A DNA stretch of 64,000 nucleotides from the NCBI GenBank assembly GCA_905221615.1, contig CAJNDT010001213.1, forward strand, positions 999,176 through 1,063,175, given 5' to 3'. The stretch is from Symbiodinium sp. CCMP2592 (Eukaryota > Sar > Dinophyceae > Suessiales > Symbiodiniaceae). Both the position numbers and the translations under genes were made by a program. A model generated the notes under the pieces. That model ran no database searches and had not been told where the DNA came from. It worked only from the letters and a program-made list of their open reading frames with translations. How positions within the stretch are numbered: position 1 is the first letter of the stretch; each line of letters begins with the position of its first letter. This document shows, in pieces, positions 44,601-55,200 of the stretch.

Positions 44601-47600
44601 GAGGTAGGCGTCGGTCGCGATGGTCCGAAAGCTGCTCAATGATGTCCACCACTCGCTGGCTATTCTCTGGTCCCGATTCCTGCAGTGGTACGCCACAAGC
44701 ATCATTTAGGCCCCGACGATTCTCCACATCCGTGCAGAGATTGTGTTTGTTCTCATAACGGATCAAGACCACATCACCCCGTACGGCTTCGCCTCCGCGT
44801 CGCGGTCGGGCTTTGGCCTTGGGTCGTCGGTCCGAGGATGCAACACTCACATGATCTGTGGTGTCAACGTCCATTGGCTCAGCCTCTTGTGTAGGTACTC
44901 GACGTGGATATCGAAGAAGACTTTCCTTGATAATCTGGACGCCTCGAAGTACCAGATCCCGGGTTGCAGCATTTTCTGTGCAATTGGACAGAGTGTGTAG
45001 ATCACTGCCACAAGCGACACAGAACGTGATGCGGTCGCTTCCGACTGACATTTCGCCCTGAGCGAGTACGCCAACATAGTCCTGAAGCTGCGTGACAAAT
45101 CCTTCACGAATTGCATGCCTGGGATCAGGGCCTTCTGCACCTTGCTCTTCTTCGGGTTGCGCATCCACATCCACATCCTGTGCAGGTATTGGTGGAGCAA
45201 CTGAGAACCCTGGATCGTCCGTGACGTTGTCAGCGGCCTGTGTCTCGTCGGTTCTCGCAATCTCTACAGGGTAGATATCACCATCGACGATCACTGTGAA
45301 ATCAATCACGAGGTCAGCGGACATGTTGTTGACGATCTCAGCGACTGCTTCATTCTTCTTGGGCGGTGTCCTTTTGCGCGGGGAGTCAACCGTGATCAGC
45401 TCGATGGCTTCGGCCGACGCGTAGCGGAAGAATGACCTTTCGATTCCTCTCGCGCACGCATTTGCTCCCTCAAGGCCACCCCAATTCATAAAATGACTTG
45501 GGTGTCTCATTGCAATTGTAAGAAGCCCGAGCGCCAGCTCCACTGTGTCACCCAGGAGCTCTTCCTTGGGCAAGACTGACCCTCTGTAGCATTCTTGGCG
45601 CTCTTCTGGAGTCAAAAGCATCCTCATGAAACCAGCATAAGCGCAGTTCCCGGCATCGTAGTAGCAGATGTAGCATGTCTTGCCTTCGGAGTCGTACCCT
45701 CTGTCCCACGCCAACTGTTTGGCCTTTCCCCATGCCGCGTACTCGATGGCCTGACTGGCTGTGATTCGGAGACCACCGTAGTGAGAAACCGTCTTGCCGA
45801 TGTCTTCATAGACCATCTCTGCACAAACTTTGAGGAACTCCTTGATGTCCACGCGAGGATCCACGAATTGAAGCCTCAGGTCATAAAGGTGCTTTGCGCA
45901 AGCCAAGGTGTACTTCTGGGACGTGATCAAGTCATTGAAGGAGCTGATTTGATGCTGCATCTTCAAGGCTGAAGTATGCGCGCACCCAATGCAGTGTCCA
46001 GGATACCCGTTTCCGGTCGGCTTGAAGAAGGCTTGTGCGTAGCACTCAGCCAACTTCATTGCTTCACATCCAGGGCAATAGAACGTTCTCCCTTTGACAT
46101 AACCAGTGTTCAGGGTCGCATAGGTGTCGATCCTGAACCAGTAGTGCCTGTTGTCGTAGTAGGCCTCGGGAACGGTCATGGCGATGTCAAAATCCTGCCA
46201 GGTGACTGTGGACGATTCAGCGACCGTGTCACCCTGGGCACCCGACCTGATCTGTTGCTGCTGTTCCCCCGTAAACCATGTCTGCGAAATCTTGGTGGAC
46301 GTCTTGACTTCACTCTTGTCCTCCCAAATCTCGACAAGCGACGGGTGAGCGACTGAGTCGGTTCGGACTGTTTCGTCCCATGAGCGAACTTTCGATGCCT
46401 CAACAAAGCACGTGGATACCATCTTCTCGCAGAACAGCTGCTTCTCGTAGATAGCTAGGCCCAATTTGAACCTGACCCGATTGTCCGGTGGTGGCACCTT
46501 CTCGACTGACAGTGTATGCACGCCTGACGACGCATGTTTCGCCTGGCTATACATTCTTGACCAAAACGAAGATCCATGAATCACCACGCATGCTCGGGCC
46601 CGCAACTCCAGTTCAATATACATTCCCAGCGCGTGGAAACCGTTGAACATAGAAGCTTTCTGTCGAAGGTAATTGCTGGCTGCTCCTACGAACCGTAAGT
46701 CATGATTGATGTTGACAATTGGAGGGCGCGTGGTACGCTTCCCTGCCGCAATGATAGGGTCAACGTACGTGACCTTGAGCTGTCGCTGCAAGTCAGCACG
46801 AATCGCTGCTCCGTCTCCGACCTCACTCATCGGAAATGATATGTTCTCGATGAGGATCGCCTGGAGAGACAGATGGTAATGCAACGTGACGGTTGCAAGC
46901 TGCTCTTCAGTCAAGCCATCCAATGTCTCATTCACAGATTCCAACGATCCCTTTGTGACTTGGAAGTTGTAGTTGGCACCTGCGGTGATCGACGGGCTCA
47001 CAATGTAGATCTCACTCCATCCATGCATGACGAGATTCTCTCTCACTGTATGCGATGACCCTCTGGTCCTTGCGACCATGTCAAAGTCTTGGACGAGGAT
47101 TGTGCATTGAGAGCGCATAGTCGCGGCATCAGGCTTGCCACCCATACCCAAACTATTGCGAAATCCGTTCAGCGTGTTCATGGTGTTGATCCTTGCTTCT
47201 GCCGGAATTTCATCGTTGTCGACAAGATCGCTGTCTGCCTCGATCATCACTGCCGAGGTAAGCATTGGAGGAGAAGGAAGATGCACGCACGACACCAATG
47301 CCAATGCATGGTACAGCCGCGAATACATCCGTAACCACATCTTCGTGCTCAGCTTCACGTAGACCTTCAGGTTGAGACCCTTGTCGTCACTTTGAGAGAC
47401 GGAACGAATCCTTGCCAAGTAGGTCACCAGTCTTCTGACGTAATGCTGAATCGGTGTGGTCCCCACGTCGTGGTTGGCCACGAACTTTGGCGTCTCATCA
47501 ATGGTAGGTGGGTACTCGTCTTGATCACGGGTCGTCGCCAGCAAGCTCGAGCGACAGCCCTTTTCATCGATGTTGACATAATGGTACCAACTTTCCTGAG

Positions 47601-49161
47601 CGCCAGCGGGGATTGGAGCTTCCTCCCATGTCGGTTGCGATGGTTCCTCTTCCGGTTGCGAAGTCGGTGGTTGTGGAGGAGGTGCCGCAGAAGATGATGA
47701 CGCCGATGCCGTTGCCTCGTCCGTCCTTGCCCTCTTTGGTCCGTGGCTAGGGGTGGCTCGAGGCTCGGTAGCGGATCCTTGTGGTTGTCCCGGCGTTCTC
47801 CCATGCTCAGGGTGCACGATTCCTTCCGGTTCGAGGTTGCTTGCCGTAGGCATCGCCACCCTCCCCGTTGAGTACACCCAGCTAGGATGCCGTTGAAGAT
47901 TGGGCGGAAATAGGCCATCATCTTGCATAAGCGGACTTGGTGCCCCCATCTGTTGGAATTCTGCTTCCCATATGCTCAACGTGGCGCGTTTGGTAGAGCA
48001 GTCGACCACATACCCAGATTCAACTCCGCACTGATTCCAGGTGTAGCTACGGAACGCATCCGGCAATTGGAAGCCGTTCCTGTCTTGATCTGCACATACA
48101 GCATCCACATGGTGCTTGAGGAAAGAATACGTGGTGTAGTCGGAATCAGGGAGCACATCGTTGGACCATCTGTAATGCGGGTGTCCAGTATCTGGATCAA
48201 CCCATGATACGTAGGAATGAAGCACGTGGAGACAGACACTGAACGCCTGGAGCGAGTTCATCGCAAAGGCGAGCGGATGTCCCATGCCTTGGGGCATTGT
48301 GCGCATCATCAAAGCCAGCTGGTGAACGTTGAGTGGCGTAGCGCCATCGTTGTTCGCTGCACATTCTTGGTTGTAGGTCCGTAGTCCATACCCAGTGTGT
48401 TTTGCGAACATGTACATCAGCTTGCACACCCTACATAACGTAGGCTCCGCCAACAGGTCTGATTGGTCAGGTGCTCTACCCGACATAGGCAACTTGTGGT
48501 AGTAGTCCTGATTCACCGTATACCATTGTTGAATTCTCGTGTCTGTCACAGTCTGGTAGGGCGTCTCCACGGAGTTGATGAGAACGGCGAGGTTGTAGTA
48601 GCCGTCCGCACTGACGATGTTCCTTGTTGCAGTGTTCAAGTCGAACCGAACTTGCTTTCGTTCTTGTTCCAGTTCAACCACAGCCAATTTTGCATCATCG
48701 CGGATCACTTCCTCATCCACCATGAACCTGGTGATGGCATTGAACTTCCCCTCGTAGTCAGCAACAATGTGTTTGAGACCTCCACCAAACTTGATGACCA
48801 TGGCGAGTATCTCCCCATAGGGTTTGTCCATGTACTCCTCAGGGGCAGCAAATAAGCAAGCTTTGAGGATTTCTCGGACTCGAATGGAAAGATCCCCTCC
48901 TGGCGACAGATTTGCACACGTGAACAGCAAGACCAACGGAGGTGCTTTGAACGCTGCCCATGTGCGAATGAGATCATTGTCGACCACTTTGTCTTTCGTA
49001 ATCTTCGGCGGGAGCGAGACGCTCTGCGACGAATCCCCAGAATACATCTCCAGGAACTTGTGGAACTTCAGAAACGTTCGCATCATCCCACCAGACGGGA
49101 AAACTTCTTCGTGGTCCACTCCTTCGAAGGCCAGCTCGTAGGCATTGTAGCTTTCAGCCAT
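41659..49161 (-). CDS. Retrotransposon ORF2 (2,500 aa) in env-like position, with Tpt1/KptA-like domain
   Basis: The N-terminal 1,000 residues are not recognised. A Cys cluster lies at 1029-1060 (CPGC ... CIGC). A CCHC knuckle, C-x2-C-x4-H-x4-C, is at 1381-1394. About 1585-1900 resembles the full RNA 2'-phosphotransferase fold: LRH (R1602, H1603), DEGGCVMIEDLVRH, VRATSGHS (R1753, H1758), FHAT (H1793), GGRLH (R1832) and a late G-x-x-x-V-G stretch. A zinc ribbon with C2019, C2022, C2033 and C2036 follows, then an acidic tract at about 2060-2120 and a basic Gly/Lys tail. I see no signal peptide or membrane segment, so it is not an obvious envelope protein. Its start lies 112 nt after the Gag-Pol stop, and how it is translated is unknown. 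The Tpt1 assignment is by motif order only. Confidence 0.9.
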   Translation of the reverse strand: MAESYNAYELAFEGVDHEEVFPSGGMMRTFLKFHKFLEMYSGDSSQSVSLPPKITKDKVVDNDLIRTWAAFKAPPLVLLFTCANLSPGGDLSIRVREILKACLFAAPEEYMDKPYGEILAMVIKFGGGLKHIVADYEGKFNAITRFMVDEEVIRDDAKLAVVELEQERKQVRFDLNTATRNIVSADGYYNLAVLINSVETPYQTVTDTRIQQWYTVNQDYYHKLPMSGRAPDQSDLLAEPTLCRVCKLMYMFAKHTGYGLRTYNQECAANNDGATPLNVHQLALMMRTMPQGMGHPLAFAMNSLQAFSVCLHVLHSYVSWVDPDTGHPHYRWSNDVLPDSDYTTYSFLKHHVDAVCADQDRNGFQLPDAFRSYTWNQCGVESGYVVDCSTKRATLSIWEAEFQQMGAPSPLMQDDGLFPPNLQRHPSWVYSTGRVAMPTASNLEPEGIVHPEHGRTPGQPQGSATEPRATPSHGPKRARTDEATASASSSSAAPPPQPPTSQPEEEPSQPTWEEAPIPAGAQESWYHYVNIDEKGCRSSLLATTRDQDEYPPTIDETPKFVANHDVGTTPIQHYVRRLVTYLARIRSVSQSDDKGLNLKVYVKLSTKMWLRMYSRLYHALALVSCVHLPSPPMLTSAVMIEADSDLVDNDEIPAEARINTMNTLNGFRNSLGMGGKPDAATMRSQCTILVQDFDMVARTRGSSHTVRENLVMHGWSEIYIVSPSITAGANYNFQVTKGSLESVNETLDGLTEEQLATVTLHYHLSLQAILIENISFPMSEVGDGAAIRADLQRQLKVTYVDPIIAAGKRTTRPPIVNINHDLRFVGAASNYLRQKASMFNGFHALGMYIELELRARACVVIHGSSFWSRMYSQAKHASSGVHTLSVEKVPPPDNRVRFKLGLAIYEKQLFCEKMVSTCFVEASKVRSWDETVRTDSVAHPSLVEIWEDKSEVKTSTKISQTWFTGEQQQQIRSGAQGDTVAESSTVTWQDFDIAMTVPEAYYDNRHYWFRIDTYATLNTGYVKGRTFYCPGCEAMKLAECYAQAFFKPTGNGYPGHCIGCAHTSALKMQHQISSFNDLITSQKYTLACAKHLYDLRLQFVDPRVDIKEFLKVCAEMVYEDIGKTVSHYGGLRITASQAIEYAAWGKAKQLAWDRGYDSEGKTCYICYYDAGNCAYAGFMRMLLTPEERQECYRGSVLPKEELLGDTVELALGLLTIAMRHPSHFMNWGGLEGANACARGIERSFFRYASAEAIELITVDSPRKRTPPKKNEAVAEIVNNMSADLVIDFTVIVDGDIYPVEIARTDETQAADNVTDDPGFSVAPPIPAQDVDVDAQPEEEQGAEGPDPRHAIREGFVTQLQDYVGVLAQGEMSVGSDRITFCVACGSDLHTLSNCTENAATRDLVLRGVQIIKESLLRYPRRVPTQEAEPMDVDTTDHVSVASSDRRPKAKARPRRGGEAVRGDVVLIRYENKHNLCTDVENRRGLNDACGVPLQESGPENSQRVVDIIEQLSDHRDRRLPQRGDRPSFAYDENTHSYTNPGYESIGGGRPIRCGILDLIPTKGASFINNRWDIVNEVVLRNITRQRRLNADWALSCIQSDLRHRIARRPGSEWLDNRCQVAFNSVIKCDEGGCVMIEDLVRHEPLWTHESRRITEGVSRTDDQQKKRVYNERLQLLFQGNMIAATKRNKAKIRLQFLGVRVKDPGTEVLGSAGSNRLVSVQDQITEIQNNDHCRHGQRYLNLCNGWVKPWAVRATSGHSAHSDPQNNLLQLDKNRFAISPSMTLLQRLGGAFHATACRNLDSIVTQGIMPGSEDPDGDFDHRRQFRGNQGGRLHSYWGVFAPFDHRNATTKMRVHGRDAKHMPLAVLHVPSQDLAREDGRITDSGIMIVGRTIPFHFVKEVWFCVPDPRDTHSFALVEKIYDERLEKELVLDYNASPLLPEFERYRTPSKIMELLCEMPPGPHDTSKEQIIRDLTTVLESHRENTVRHHYMDKGIKFVIKNWRPEDLRRDEDGRRMRVCPACYNIVPACFSRCTSCWSQFISSGYYQGSPQRETPTEIPSDFIAQTMEAAAAAVPEAPEEEQEAMEVETVAEPEEIPEPSVIAEDDPEQEPDEEMDIEPGEDFDDAVPEAIAQERRPVFITGQSLNIDPELQLARTAMQPSYYSGKRNAHCIDANMTALSYMAYVVCRSIYKAWSGFAKWATMPLFQMRESFALGQRYDVLGKWGSLAAVDRETGVSKDVTDEEIIRFAKEPENLKQYDPNGTYTLKRFRTNQMLSLLTRGANMMGIGRDNFNPTTYLKSDRDEDVKAMHFCCLNVLCEVIPMVTGHQQFSVLRPTPTGPVDFLYIDPVGILLTHSDQSVQTIGLLVDHSVQMPAHFMDRLNRSKAERQQNPTTKRTEALHHISAADYLPPGGTSILDTPVTTEERESASSSKGPSKGRGRTGGEQHGGWNTNSYHDYIAGKGRNKGKDKGKPRNQYPEENLRPWERDPTSTRRWWRDNA

Positions 49162-49273
49162 GGCTCGGGTTTCGGTCCTTCCTCCGTAGGAGGGAAGTCC
49201 CTACACCCTACTCGACTTCACGGTTCCGGGTTCTCCGTAAGAGGCACCCTTCCCCGATCCGTCTGGTCAGACC
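49162..49273 (-). other. Spacer between Gag-Pol and ORF2 with hairpin
   Basis: The 112-nt non-coding gap contains a CCTCC-GTA-GGAGG hairpin (49181-49193, plus notation), whose GTA triloop matches the LTR hairpins. It may matter for expression of ORF2, but that is inference. Confidence 0.5.
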
Positions 49274-52200
49274 TTAGTTGTTCCTTAGTTGGGGCTGTCT
49301 AATAGCCCCTTCATCAGCGTCTACACACTGATGTTGCTGCCATGCAATGTCCTCAGATTCATGTGCAACATGACTGACACTGACATGAGCTCGAACAAGG
49401 CTGCGAACATTCCTCGCAATTGACCGCCATGAGACATCAATGAGCTGCGACAAACTGTTCTTCGAATCATGGTCCAAGCAATCATCCGGTCTCACCATCA
49501 AACGATCCGCTTCAGGCATGTTAGAGAACATGATCCTGCGTCCACCACCATCGCCATCAGCACCAACATGATCACCAACCTTAACCTTCGTCACCTTGCC
49601 ACTTGAAACAAGAGCATGCAACTCTGGCCAAGACCAACATGAGCATGAAGAAGGCATGTCAAGCGAAAAATAGACGTCGGAAAATTCCGCACACTTCTTC
49701 AGCAGGCGTTTGAGAGATTTCAAGACACTTCTGAAAACCTTGTACTTCCCACCAGAACGTTTTTCACCCCCCACGCAAGCCCCTTCAATACTTCCAGGAC
49801 CAGCACCTGATCGCAAAAGCGATGCCACAAATAGCACAGGTGTGCGCAGGTCGTTCCGGCACGCATCCTTCATCGTACCGATAAGGTTGTCCTCATCGGC
49901 TTTGGAGCTGATCAGCTCCTTGCAAGTTATGCGAGAGCAACCCTTAGTGGACTTAGGCACGGCGTAGCCATTACCCAAGCCACAGAGGTCAACAATCATG
50001 CGGTCTGGCTTTCGTCCACCAGCCTTCGACGGCATGGCTACCAATCTCCCATCGCCAGTTGCCTGAAATTTCAAGGCTTTAAGCAATCTTCTGGAGATTT
50101 GGCTAGTCAACTCGCATTTATCAGATCGATCCTTAGCGTCCGAATCAGTCATGTGCAAATGTTTGGACGAGCACACATCAGACGACTTAGGGTGCAGCGC
50201 GACGTTTGCGGCGATGTACTCCCATTCATCCTTGCAGTAGCCGAGCTCAGCGGCGGTTCCAGGAGACACAGGATCCCGAAAGGTATAACGTTGCCCGTGG
50301 GTGCACCCTTGGATCTTGATGCTCTTCCACATGGCATCTTCCTGAAGTCCCTTGTACTGCTTGGTTTCCTGGACTAGTACTCGAGGAGGCACTTCGATGA
50401 TGATTTGGAACCCCCATGATGCTGCTCTGCGCGCAATTCTTTGGACGACCTCCCCCCATGGGTAGTCTGTCCGCAATTTGGCCCTTTCAGGGTTGTCAGC
50501 GATTTTCCGACTCAGCCACGAATTCTTGCCCAACACCCCTGCACCAATGAAGATTACGGAGTTAGGGTTGTCCTTCCTCGCTTCCACCACATCAAAGATG
50601 TAGGCGCACATGGCGTCGTCAACTTCTCGCCCCATACTCAGAACATTCACTTGCAGCCCAGGGTCGTAGTGAGAATCGGGAGCATGCTGGGCGATGCAAT
50701 CCTTGCCTGGAGCATACTCATTCCACCAGTTCTCCTCATCGACTCCTATCAATGTCCATACCGTCACTGCCTTTGGAGCATCTTTGATAGTGATACGGTA
50801 CTTCCACCGGCTGTAAGGATTCTTGTAAGCATGGACCAACCTTCCATCGTGGTCGAGGAATTGGATCACCAGACCCTCCTTGGGCTTGTTTTCGGCGAAA
50901 TTGACCACGTGAGGCACAATTGCTCCATCATATCCTTGATATTCCCTTTTCTGTTCCGCCGCATCATGCCATACATCTTCGTACACCGACGACCATTGGT
51001 CATAACCAAATTGAGAGGCTTGACTTTTGGATTGGCCGTTGAAACAAAAGCCCTGGTGCAATGTAAAGCCCTGGTACCCCCCATGGATGGCACGCGCCAG
51101 TGTGACAACCACCGCTCGCCATTTGGCGGGCAGGGCGCGCACATAAGACTGGCCTAGAGGCGGTTCAGGAGGAGGCAAAAACGGCGGCGCAAGGACGTCC
51201 GCAATGGCAGCGGGGCGCAAATGCCCCCGCACGGGATGGTACTGAAACACAGCACGTTCCACGTAGCGGTCGAACTTGCCCGGTGTGTCAAGGATAGCAG
51301 CACGATCCTCCATCTGGTGCCACTGCCCTTCACGAAGAATCCAAGTCGACCGAAGGTAACGACCAGGCGGCAACGCAGAAGGCGGCCCCCGCAACATGCG
51401 CGGGAACTTGACAACCAGGATGGGGTCCACACTGTCATGTTCCTGCAAGCCTTCCTTACTCGACAATCCAGCGCGATACAACACCTGAGGGAGGATCGGC
51501 GTCTGCGTGTAAGGAAAACAAGGCACCTCGCTCTTGAACGAGTAGTGCTGCTGACCCTTCTCATCCGTGCTTTGGGTATGAGTAGGGCGCATCAGATCCA
51601 TAATCTCTTGGGAGCCGATGAGATCCGGCGGAAAGATGTTGATGAGCTGACACGCATGTGTCCAGGACACGGAATCCTTGAACGACTTGGTGTGTATGTC
51701 CGCGGACATCTTGGCAGTGACCTCATAGGCAAGAGAAACGTAACCTTCCTGAAAGATAGAATGCATCCATCCAATGCAGATACCGTGGGTACGTTCCAAG
51801 TGACGCATAGTCGGATTCTTGCCCGTGCGAATCACCCCGATCATGGTCTGGTTGTCGTCGTAGAAGACGAAGTTGGGGTCTTGCCCCCCAAGCTGCTGCC
51901 ACAATGTGATAGCAGGCAATCCAAGACGCGACATGGCAAAGTCGGCCGCGACAATCTCGGCCTCAGGTGTGGAATGACTCAAGCATCCCTGCCTTTTGCT
52001 AAGTCCCGCCAAGGGAAATCGTGTGTGAGAACCTTGAATGTGCAAATGAGCACCGGAGGTAGATTTCAAACTTTCTCCACAACCTGCATAGTCCGCATCT
52101 GCAAACAGCCCGATGGACGAGTCCTCCAAGGAGTTCCCGACCCATCCAATCATCATGTGATGTTTGGACTGGTGCACATAGGCCATGAGATGATGAAGAA

Positions 52201-55200
52201 GAGCATCCTCCTTCTTGGTCCATTTCGTGATCTTGCGTGCGAGATTGTTGATACTGCGCAGAAGATCAAAGCGGCAAATGCGCGCGGCATAAAGCAATTT
52301 CATGAGAATGCTGGCTGCCTGCGGAGCAAGTGCGCCGCGATTGGCCTCGTTGATTTCCTCTTCCTCGGGCGCCTTGGGAATAGGTGGAGGCGGAACGAGC
52401 CGACCATCCTTATCAACAGGCATGGTGTGTCCACACCACGTGCATCGATGGCTTTTACCTGACTGTGCCGGAGCGCGAGCTGGGTGATTCTTAGTCTCCT
52501 CAGCCGGACTCGGCGATGGTACCGTCTTGAATTTTGTCAAGCCCAGCGGCGTTTCTTCTTCCAATCGAAGTTCTTGGCGCAGCATGTCCCAACCCTTGGG
52601 TAGATTCTCTTTGGGTCCTGCCATCTTGAGATCATCCACGTAGATGACAAGTAAGAGCTTCATTTGCGGGTGAAAATACAATGATGGCCATTCATCACCA
52701 ATCGGCTTGAACCCTACTTTCTGTACCGCGGTGTGGCAATGTTGTTCCCACATGGTTCCTGCGTCAGGATGTCCATATAGAGCTTTGATCAGGCGACATA
52801 CCGGCCTGCGGAATTTGTGCCGTTTCGCAGATGGATGCCAGGCTTCATCAGGCAGTTCAACCCAACATGGAGTGCCCGATAATCTCGCCTGAATGTATGC
52901 TTGGATAGCATCCGCCATCTGGACATCGTTGCCAGGAAGGCATCCGTAGTAATCTGCCCATCGTGAGGCGTCAAACGTAGCCGGGGAATTCCCCAAATCC
53001 TGAAACAATGCGGCTTCCATATTCTGGTCTTTGACCTGATCACCGAGTAGTACACCTCGCCCCTTGAACTTCCTGGCAGGATCGTCCTCTTTGAGCTGAT
53101 AGTTCTTCTCGTATATCAGTCCATGTACTCGCGCCATGTGTACTTTCTCACCTTTCTTCTTTGCCTCAGCGACGACGTCGTCATATTCACGCGTAGTTGA
53201 GAAGTCAAACACCTCTTGGTCCCACAATCCCTTCCATTCTTTCATGAAAGCTTCCATGGCCTTGGGATTGTTGATCATCTCCTTGCGTGTGACGGGTCGA
53301 GTGACCATGGCATTGAAGCACGATCCTCCTGCATGATTCTTTTCCCGATGTACGTTTCTGTGAGAAGTCGTACACGGCATAGAAGGAATCCAGTTATCAT
53401 CCATGACCATATGCGCCGGAACGGCCGGCACAACATCTGCCAAGAATTGTTCCTGTGTATATTGATCCACATAGGACTGTGCCCATGACCAACCATCGTC
53501 GTCATCAACGGGCACGTTGAGTTGCAGATCAATTTCTTCACACGGGACAATCTTGGGAAAGATCATGTTGTCCAAAATCTTGGTGACTATCTTCTTTCCT
53601 ATCACAGCCTTCTTCCGGTCTTTCTTGGCAACTCGAGCTTTGTCTCGCTTTTCTTTCTTATATGCTGCCTTCTTCTCCGCTTCGCTCATCTTCTTCCATG
53701 CTTCCGGAGAATAAGAATGGATAGGTCGCCGTGTAGGAAGAGTTCGTCGACCATCACTTCGGATCTTGTACGGAACTCCCCTTTTGTCGATCTTGCAAGC
53801 TTCACCGTCATCGGTAAGATATACAATGCCGTCTCCTTTCTTCCCCGTACTCCAATGTTCAATCTCCTCGGGAGCCAACTTCTTTTCTTTCAAGATCTTG
53901 ATAATCTCTCCAGGTTCTTCGATGTCTCCTTCGGGGATGAGTCTACCGGTTGGACCGACTTCGCGGGGCGATCGTCGATCTTTCCCAGTGACCTTTGGTT
54001 CAGAAGGAGGCGGTGCTGCACGTAGACCCAGCTCTTCGTCTAGTTCTTCGAGTCTTTTGTCTCCTATGGCATCAATAGCTTCATGTTCTGCTGACTTGAA
54101 GACTTCGCCGAGCGGCTCCGTCTCAATGTCAGATGGATCTATGTCCTGTAAGTCAGGATCTTCTCCGGGATCCGGTGGAGGAAGAAGTCCATTTGGATCA
54201 TCGTCATCCCCGTCGCCACCATTTCCTCCAGGCGGACCGTCATCACCGTCATCGACGTCTTTTATCTCCTTGCCAGCGAGGTCAACGTTGTCCCTGAGTC
54301 CCTCAATGGTTGAATTCATCCTTTCGTACTCGGCTTTCAGGGGAAACGTTATCTCCTCTGGGAAGTAGATAACTTCTGTCTCGTACGGTCTCATCAACTT
54401 CCTGGGAACAGATGCGTCCATCGACAAGTTCGCGTTGGCAAATTCCTTCATATCCCAAACGCGATACTTCTTGGACCACCCTTGACCAGCAGTGATGATG
54501 TATCCGGCAAAAATGCCTGGAATCCCCTTTGGATCGAATTTGTTGCCATATGTCTTCGGCCTTGTGTCCGTCGGCTTGAAGAAGACTTTGGCACCAAAGG
54601 GTATGGCTTTTCCCTCGAAGTCCTTTCCAGTCATTCGCTTCCATGCTGAATCACCATCGCCCTCCACGTCTTCAACGTTGAGGTTCTGCATCACGCAATT
54701 AAGCGCAAAGGACCAGTATTGAGCGGGCAATCCGGCGTGTAGCATGGATGCTGCGACTGTGTTGATCACTTCTTGATTTGATCGTTCAGCGAGTGAATTG
54801 TTACTGGGTTTCCCTGGAAGGGAATGATCTATCACGATCTTCAACTGCGCCATAGCTGAATCGAACTCTGGTGCTTCATCACTATACGCCATATGAATCT
54901 TGCGTCTTCCCATAAGGCGTCTGATGGCCATGACGACTTCATCAGTGCTCCTTGAAGCCGTGGGAATCGCTGCGATCATTTTAGTGGCGATGTCCCTGAT
55001 GACTAGAACTTCACGTGCTCCGTCATCGAGTCCGATGCCTGCTTCGGCGGCCTTGCGCATGTCAAGGAAGTCGAACGTCACAAGATCTCCCCAGTGTTTG
55101 ATCACACGTTGAAACGCACCTCGTTGTGTTCGCAAGTGCTTCATCTTCGCGCGTATGCACGATTCGCAATATGGATTGCGGTAGCGATGAGTACACAGAT

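Noticed and set aside
51221..52462. 413-codon plus-strand frame and other long frames opposite Gag-Pol and ORF2
   Set aside because: They lie antisense to recognised retrotransposon coding sequence and have no recognisable domains.
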